Assembly: GCA_018806985.1 (NCBI GenBank)
Contig: JADANN010000118.1
Span: 124,001 to 188,000, forward strand
DNA length: 64,000 nt
From: Angiostrongylus vasorum
Lineage: Eukaryota; Nematoda; Chromadorea; Rhabditida; Metastrongylidae
Direction: 5' to 3'
The first letter of the stretch is position 1. Each line of letters starts with the position of its first letter. Made by a program: the position numbers and the translations under genes. Below the pieces are notes generated by a model. The model worked only from the letters and a program-made list of their open reading frames with translations. It ran no database searches and was not told the origin of the DNA. Positions 58,205 to 64,000 of the stretch are shown here, in pieces.

Positions 58205-59040
58205 TGCAAGTGTGTTCAACCATTTGTGATTTTGACTTGGTTTGTTAAGAAGAAAAAGCTTGGTCGCTGTTTAAAAAAAGAACGCCTATCTATTACCATT
58301 TGGTATCTCCATTCGCCCATGCTGCGCGAAAAAAATTGGATTTGATGGCTATCTGTTGCAGAGACCACTTTGTACGTATACCCTCGGCGACCAATGAACA
58401 TGGAAAACAACGTGAAGGAGGAACTGGACAGAAGAAAGAGAGCAGCTTGGGCCGCTTTCGGATCTCTCAGGGAAGCCATCAACCTATTAAAGACCGAAAA
58501 CCCGAGATCACCTTTTCGACTCGACGGTCCTTCCAGCTCTCCTTTATGCAGGACGCGGCCACTGCACCCTACTAACAGAGCGCTTGAACAATGTCTTTTT
58601 AAATATAACCGGTACACACCATACTTCACCGGAATGCTCCCTGACCTCCGACGTCTATCTGATCTCCATGACTCAGCAGAACACATGGATGGCGAAACAT
58701 AGATGGATTGGTCATACAAATATACGAACAGACCACAGATGGATGAAAAAAATCTATGAAATGGACGCCACAGGAACGCACCTGTTCTCTTGGAAAACCA
58801 CCCAAACAACGCAACAACTTGTTCCCAATCAAAGTCACCAGTCAGTCAGTCAATCACCTGTACTCGCAGCTGCATTTGTTCTACGGATCGGTGTATAAGA
58901 CTGACACCCTGCACCATGCTCGAATCAAACCACCACCATGGAAGACGATTACGAGAAAAAGAAACAAATGGAGAATGTGCTGGATCTGCACAACTCATGA
59001 TGACGGCTCGTTCAAGTACCCAATAAATATTTGAGCACAG
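58205..59040 (+). mobile_element. RTE-like LINE 3' fragment
   Basis: Frame-broken C-terminal ORF. RPMNMENNVKEELDRRKRA (about 58,390-58,447) is followed by RALEQCLFKYNRYTPYF (about 58,578-58,627) and a terminal SITCTRSCICSTDRC-type region in shifted frames. The 3' end CTGGATCTGCACAACTCATG-ATGACGGCTCG (about 58,979-59,010) is shared with the other LINE copies and resembles the SINE1b tail. It ends just before the OTU gene. Confidence 0.75.
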
Positions 59041-59455
59041 ATTAGAAAAGCGGAGATAAGTTAATATAAAAACCTAGATCTAAATGTATGCTCTAAAAAC
59101 GTATGCAAAATGAACCAAAGGGCAAAAAACTCTATCTAAGACATTGTTTGGAAATACGAAACTAACACTAACTTCTGTACAACCTAAAATTACAATGAAG
59201 TGGGATGAAGAAATGATGAACTTTCTTAAATAACGTTGTTCAAGGAGAATTACATTTCAAAACAAGTAAGTAAAGAGCGATGAACTTCACTGTGAAATAT
59301 TATAGGTTAGAAATCCGGAAAAAAAATAGTCGAGGAGTTGCCAACGTTGCAAACGTAGCCTTGTGAAGAATGAGAGATATGTTCAAAATTAGTGGCATAT
59401 TCGAGGTTACAGTATTAATGATATAATACAACACAACACCAATGATGATACAATA

Positions 59456-62269
59456 TTATTGATCTGTTTCGAAACCCTCAATAGTTAAATTTGGGAAAAC
59501 AGTCAAGTAGTTTCCCATTGCCGAGTTAAAGCGATGGCTAAGAGCTGCTTCATATTGCTGACGTAGAACATTTACTAAAAAGGATCGACAACCGAAGATA
59601 CAAATGCTCGAAAGATTTAAGATACTTAAAAACACAATGCAACAACTTTCGAAGGATTGTAAAAACAGTTGCACAATGGACTAACCCAGATAGACTAACT
59701 CATGGAGGTTTACGGCACGGCAGTAAAGAGGAGACACCTGAGAACATAAAGGAAAAAATACTTGGGCCGATTTGACACAAAAGTACGAAGAAAAACTAAA
59801 TTAAATTAACTATAGAATAAGAACACAAAGTTCACATTATTTAAAAAATTCAAAATAAAATGACTAAAAGATGAATTAAGTATCTAAAGAGTTAAATTCT
59901 AAGTCATTTAAAAATTGATTTACCTCACATCTGTGATATGTAAAACTACGCAAAATTTACAAATGAAGGAAGTATGAACCAAGCACTCACGGTGACCATA
60001 GGGGGGCTTTCCGTCAAAATGCGTCGATTGCCGACGTGAAGCCGAGCTAAACAGTGTCACATAAAACACGTTGGACTCTTGCAGTACTCTGCACTTGTTG
60101 TATCTTCACGCAAGCTGCCAGTCACTAGTGCTCAAGTTCTGATACGCGTTATTAAGAAGATAACCTCATGTATTCACAAACACAAGTTTTAAATGCTGTA
60201 TGTCCTGATATGGGATAGAACTATTCAATTTCCACAAAAACAAAAGTCTTTCAAAATCACTAAGCAATACAACGAGAGAAAAGTCCGTTTGCTCGCATGA
60301 TTATGCCAATCGATGATTAGTACTGAGAAGAAAATTTGCCCTTACCATTCATCTCCCCTCGAAGCTGTAATTGTTAATTACAGTTTGGTTCATCGATGAG
60401 CCTCAGTATACTACAACAGCTTTCCTTTCAGAACTACTCAATATGGGCTTAACAATGCACTTTACCAAAACTCATGGCTATTCATTTTCGGCATGTACTA
60501 GGATGATGGAAGTATATAAATAAATACCGCTGCTTGACGCCTCTAGTATACGTTTTCGCTCCCTCAAGAAAATGTCATAGGAGACATTGCGATAAACCGA
60601 AGGGTCAAGAGATTTAACAGCACAGTACGGCATTGGAGGACGCCATCCAAACCGCTTTTCTAAACCATCACTATTGAACGAGAGCGCTCCGTCTCCACAT
60701 GTCGCTTCTTGCGTGGAGGTCGTTGCTTGATTTGCAACATCCATACTGACTTCATCTACAGGATGGTTTCCCTTACTCATATCGGCTCTTACTCGCTTGA
60801 TGCAATTCTTAATAACATCACGCGAGAATCCAAAAACGTTGAAGTAGAGCAGCTCATAAACAAAAGCTGAAAAAAGTAAGAAAAATCGCACGTGCATTTA
60901 CTGCCTAGAAATCCATGAGGAAGGCATCACCATATAAGTTTATTAAAGAATATGTCGGATCAAAATACGGACTCACTCTGTGCATATCCAAGGCAAGCGT
61001 GATCTTTCCGAGTAAGAACCAAATCGTAATGACCACGGTGAGATTCGCATACCACCACCTATATTAACTCCAAATAAATAATTCCCCTGTTTCGCCAAAT
61101 CGAAGATATCCCGTGCACGGAAAACAAAAATAGTAAGGTGTTACACATGTCCCATTTGCACGCTTCAACACATCATAATAGCGCCGCCTCTGCAATGTTC
61201 TTCGAAATTCACACACCTTTTCCACAGATTCACCAACGTCGGGATTCTCATTGTAGACAACAGGTTGTTCGCCGATGGCACGATAAACATGCAGCTCGAT
61301 CCTTAACAAACACATTTTCTGCAATCTGACATTAAATAATTACTCTTCTATATGCTACTGTGTCTGTTTCACTAAGGAAAATGTGTAGCCAACACTCCAT
61401 CCATAAACTGTTAGGTTTTTGTTGGTATGTTGTTAAACGTCTTTACAATCAAACTAGACGATGACATCGTATGCCAGTTTTCCACCTCGCCAGGAATTTA
61501 TCGGTTTGATCAAGTTGAGCAACTACAGTGTTGTTTTATTTACTTCTACACAGTGGCAAAATAAACGCCAATGTGGTTCCGATTTGGGAACGTCTTGTCC
61601 GCCCTGCTAATAAAGAACTCGGTGCTTCATCTTTTGCAGATTAACGGGGGGGACTAAAAAAGCACAGAATGGGAACCAACGTCAACAGTCGTGCAATTGT
61701 TGTTAACGTGTCCTCGATCTTATTCACATTTGGTAGTCCTGTACGAATGCGCTGCAGTCGATATTGGAACAGAACTTCACTTTCGACAAATTCTTGCAAA
61801 GAAGTGTGTTCGCTTTGGTCCATACTTAGCTGGAGAAAATCAATTCATCAAAAACAAGTTACCTTAAATGACAGAAGGTGACAGCAATAAAACAGAATTC
61901 CATAAAGTACTGATTAACTAACAATAACTAAAGCAAGAACGAACCGATTCACAAACCGCTCGATAGATACTGCTCCCACCATTGTTTGGCATCGCCTTCT
62001 TCACGAGCCCCAAGCTATCGAGATACCTTAAAATATTGGATTCCGTCTAGAAGACAGGTGACAAAACAAATTTTTCCGTGCTTTACAAAAAATGTAACAC
62101 GTAGCTTCTAGATGTATTGAAGCTACATTGGCCAGCAAATCGAACATCACTGAGAAATTTTAAACGAGAAGTAAAATGACACAAACTGATCAAATGGATC
62201 CCCGATGAAGCACCGAGACACCTTGGCCGAAGTACCACCTGTCGGAGAATCTGCAACTTTTCCGCTCAT
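59456..62269 (-). CDS. OTUD4/ALG13-type OTU-domain protein, predicted catalytically dead (10 exons)
   Basis: OTU cysteine proteases of this family remove ubiquitin. This member likely cannot. Exons (minus strand): 62269-62222, 62046-61945, 61829-61728, 61522-61466, 61318-61217, 61058-60977, 60866-60528, 60364-60346, 60046-59991, 59574-59456. All phases close, giving 1,026 nt and about 341 residues. Family-specific blocks are in order and evenly spaced: RYLDSLGLVKKA, SIYRAVCES (about 43-50), NSWRGGKL, HVYRAIGEQP, a His-loop RGHYDLV with H147, YELLYFNVF (168-176) and LDPSVYRNVSYDIF. The catalytic DGSC becomes GGSS (39-42), losing both the Asp and the Cys while the His loop remains. The Tudor segment that follows OTU in vertebrate relatives is not recognisable. 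The small exons (57, 19 and 56 nt) and the donor at 61,728 are the least certain. The start (MSGKVADSP) is the first ATG with a matching donor. Confidence 0.75.
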
Positions 62270-62445
62270 TTACTTCAAAAGGTTTAGTAGAGAACGAAAC
62301 AACAATTCATTTTAAGGACGAAGACAAGCACTGAGTTTGCATTTAAATCACATAATAACGTTTATAATGAACTCACTCTAAATTTCGTAGTACTCCCAAG
62401 ATCCAATAAATTTTAAGCGAACAAAGTAATAAAATGGCAATTAAG

Positions 62446-62728
62446 GGCACACCTGGGGCAGTGGTCGGAGGCGCCCTGCGATACACACATGGGATCGATC
62501 CTAGCGCTCGTGGCTGACTAAGCCTTCCATCCCTCCGAATCGGCAAGTTGGCACCAGACTTGTCTGGGAGGATAGCAGCACTGGCTCGATACATCGGTTG
62601 GCCACCGCGAGTCATTGTAAATGCCAGATATGCATTCAACCACCTCCAACGATGCTTAATGAAGTCGATGCATAGTGCATCCTTCAGGGGATTGATGAAC
62701 GCCGCGAGCTTTATCCTTTTATCATTTT
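62446..62728 (+). repeat. SINE1, young full-length copy with perfect TSD
   Basis: Flanked by identical 12-bp direct repeats ATGGCAATTAAG (62,434-62,445 and 62,729-62,740), the hallmark of target-primed integration. It has head GGGGCAGTGGTCGGAGGCG, B-box region GGGATCGATCC, core GTTGGCACCAGACTTGTCTG and 3' end GGGGATTGATGAACGCCG followed by a CTTTTATC-type tail. This defines the element as about 283 bp. It sits about 180 bp upstream of the OTU gene start. Confidence 0.9.
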
Positions 62729-62934
62729 ATGGCAATTAAGCAAATAAACATGAGTGAAGATAACGGTAAATACCAAAATGCCATGCCGACGGGATAATTA
62801 TACTGGGAAAGGGAACCCGGTTTTTTTTACAACTGCCAATAATTTCTTGGTAATTACAGAACTTCAGGAGTTCGGACTTCACAGACTTATACAGCAGGCT
62901 TTTTCTTCATCTATTTAGGAGTAAATAATACTTT

Positions 62935-63235
62935 CAAAAATGCTGAGATATTGCAAAACTCCGGACCGCAGGTGTATGTGGTGGGGAACGAACGCGCTAT
63001 TACCCTTTCCGGGGAGTAACGCGTTCACCAATACACCATGCGGGTCCCTTCGTTTCGCCTGTCTCTCAGTTAGTTGTATCGATCTCTGCCATCAGCAATC
63101 ACCCGTCAACGGGATTGATCTGGGGAGCGCAAATGGGCAATGAACCCAGTTAAGCTGAGGCTTTTTCTTAGTTATAACCACAATCTTAAACGTTTTATTT
63201 AAAGCCTTTACTTTTTAATGGCAGGGTGTATTAAA
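62935..63235 (-). repeat. SINE2, tRNA-derived repeat copy, long version
   Basis: Minus-strand SINE2 with GCTGAGATATTGCAAAACTCC, GGACCGCAGGTG, GGGAGTAACGCGTTCACC and TCTCAGTTAGTTG. It runs on through ACCCGTCAACGGGATTGATC, GAACCCAGTTAAGC and CTTTTTAATGGCAGGGTGTA. The last block also occurs at the opposite end of other copies, so the unit may be tandem or its boundaries are not yet defined. Confidence 0.65.
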
Positions 63236-64000
63236 TAATACTAAATGATACTTTTCAGAAATGTTATGTGATCTTCGAATCTGTTTGGAACTAAAATCAT
63301 CAAGACAAAATTCCTAACGGAAGCTGGGCATAGCAAGCACTAAAGAAGTATTCGGGGAAATCATCATGTTCTAATGGACGGAATCCTGCTTAGTCAAGTG
63401 GTCTGATATTCGAAATACAGCTCTCAGCGAAAAACCGACACTGGGGGGCTCCATAAGACGAGAATTTCAATGTGACTTAATAAGCAGGTCTCCATCTCAC
63501 TGTCGAAAAATTCTCATTTCAAGGGCTTTCACCTTAATCAATGCAGTTCATTTTGAGCTGAGATATGTTGGTTTCGAAGTAGAAGCGGCAGAAACGAATT
63601 TACGACAGACATCCATTGTTGATAACATCTTAAGGGCTTGTATCTACGTTATTGTCTAATGGATAACCCTTTTCACTTGTCTTACCACCTAATCTATAAC
63701 ACCTAATGGACGCCACCGCCCATTTAACCGATGAAAAATCAATATTGAAGTTAGAAAATACTTGGGGACAAATGAGTGAACATTCCCGGGTAATGTTTAG
63801 TAACAGCTACAGAGTTCCTGTAAATCAGAAATTGATGCCTGCATCCGCTCAACACACCGTCGTCAGAACCACCTGCACCTTATGTGGTCACATCTGATTC
63901 TATTCACGTGAATTTTGGCACAGGAATACTTCATATCACTTGTTGAATCGTCTACGGAGGCAGACCATAGGATAGAAAAAGAGAGTATCAGAGATTTCCC
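63236..64000. other. unassigned sequence
   Basis: No gene, RNA or repeat recognised up to the end of the window. Confidence 0.35.

Noticed and set aside
60977..61058. Membrane-like reading (WWYANLTVVITIWFLLG) in an OTU gene exon
   Set aside because: This frame ends in phase 0, whereas the next exon needs phase 1. The alternative frame closes phases and supplies the OTU His loop HYDLV.
61064..61216. Extension of the OTU exon past 61,217
   Set aside because: The reading continues open, but family alignment and the AAAAG/GTGTGTG donor place the exon end at 61,217. The extension would insert about 50 residues before the His loop.
1..64000. CRISPR array, bacterial operon or phage system
   Set aside because: No regularly spaced short repeats and no prokaryotic gene organisation. 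Intron-containing genes and non-LTR/PLE elements identify nuclear eukaryotic DNA.

Overview
This is a window of nuclear eukaryotic genome, most likely from a clade V (strongylid, hookworm-like) nematode. The inference rests on short introns with TTTCAG-type acceptors, a candidate spliced-leader acceptor just upstream of a start codon, and a dense load of mariner, RTE-like LINE, Penelope-like (PLE) and tRNA-derived SINE debris. The species cannot be read from the sequence alone. There is no prokaryotic-style operon, CRISPR array or rRNA.

Two protein-coding genes are well supported, both by splice phases that close across every exon. (1) On the + strand, 8,433-23,026, there is a 29-exon gene for a DDX60-family Ski2-like DExH helicase of about 1,772 residues. 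Its introns hold several SINEs, a LINE fragment and (TA)n tracts. (2) On the - strand, 62,269-59,456, there is a 10-exon gene of about 341 residues with the OTU domain of the OTUD4/ALG13 family. Both the Asp and the Cys of the catalytic DGSC motif are replaced, which predicts a pseudo-deubiquitinase. A third, weak candidate of unknown function lies at about 45.55-46.83 kb (+).

The rest is mainly repeats. 1-7 kb: SINE2 copies, a SINE1, and a mariner relic split by a small inverted PLE terminus carrying divergent hammerhead ribozymes. 8.4-23 kb: the helicase gene. 23-30 kb: a solo PLE terminus and an inverted pair of SINE-(ATT)n-SINE composites. 30-37 kb: a second mariner relic and old SINEs. 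37-56 kb: PLE copies, including a head-to-head pair at 49.3-53.0 kb whose + copy has a long RT/GIY-YIG frame, plus RTE-like LINE relics, SINEs and a 74-bp tandem repeat. 56-64 kb: LINE relics, the OTU gene, a young SINE with a perfect 12-bp target-site duplication, and a SINE2.

The most interesting structure is the repeat ecology. A tRNA-headed SINE family has at least two alternative 3' tails, and one tail resembles the 3' end of the resident RTE-like LINE. PLE termini carry recognisable hammerhead cores. SINE pairs linked by a microsatellite occur as an inverted duplication. The two host genes have no visible functional link beyond proximity. DDX60 relatives act in RNA sensing or antiviral RNA handling, and the OTU gene belongs to a ubiquitin-related family.
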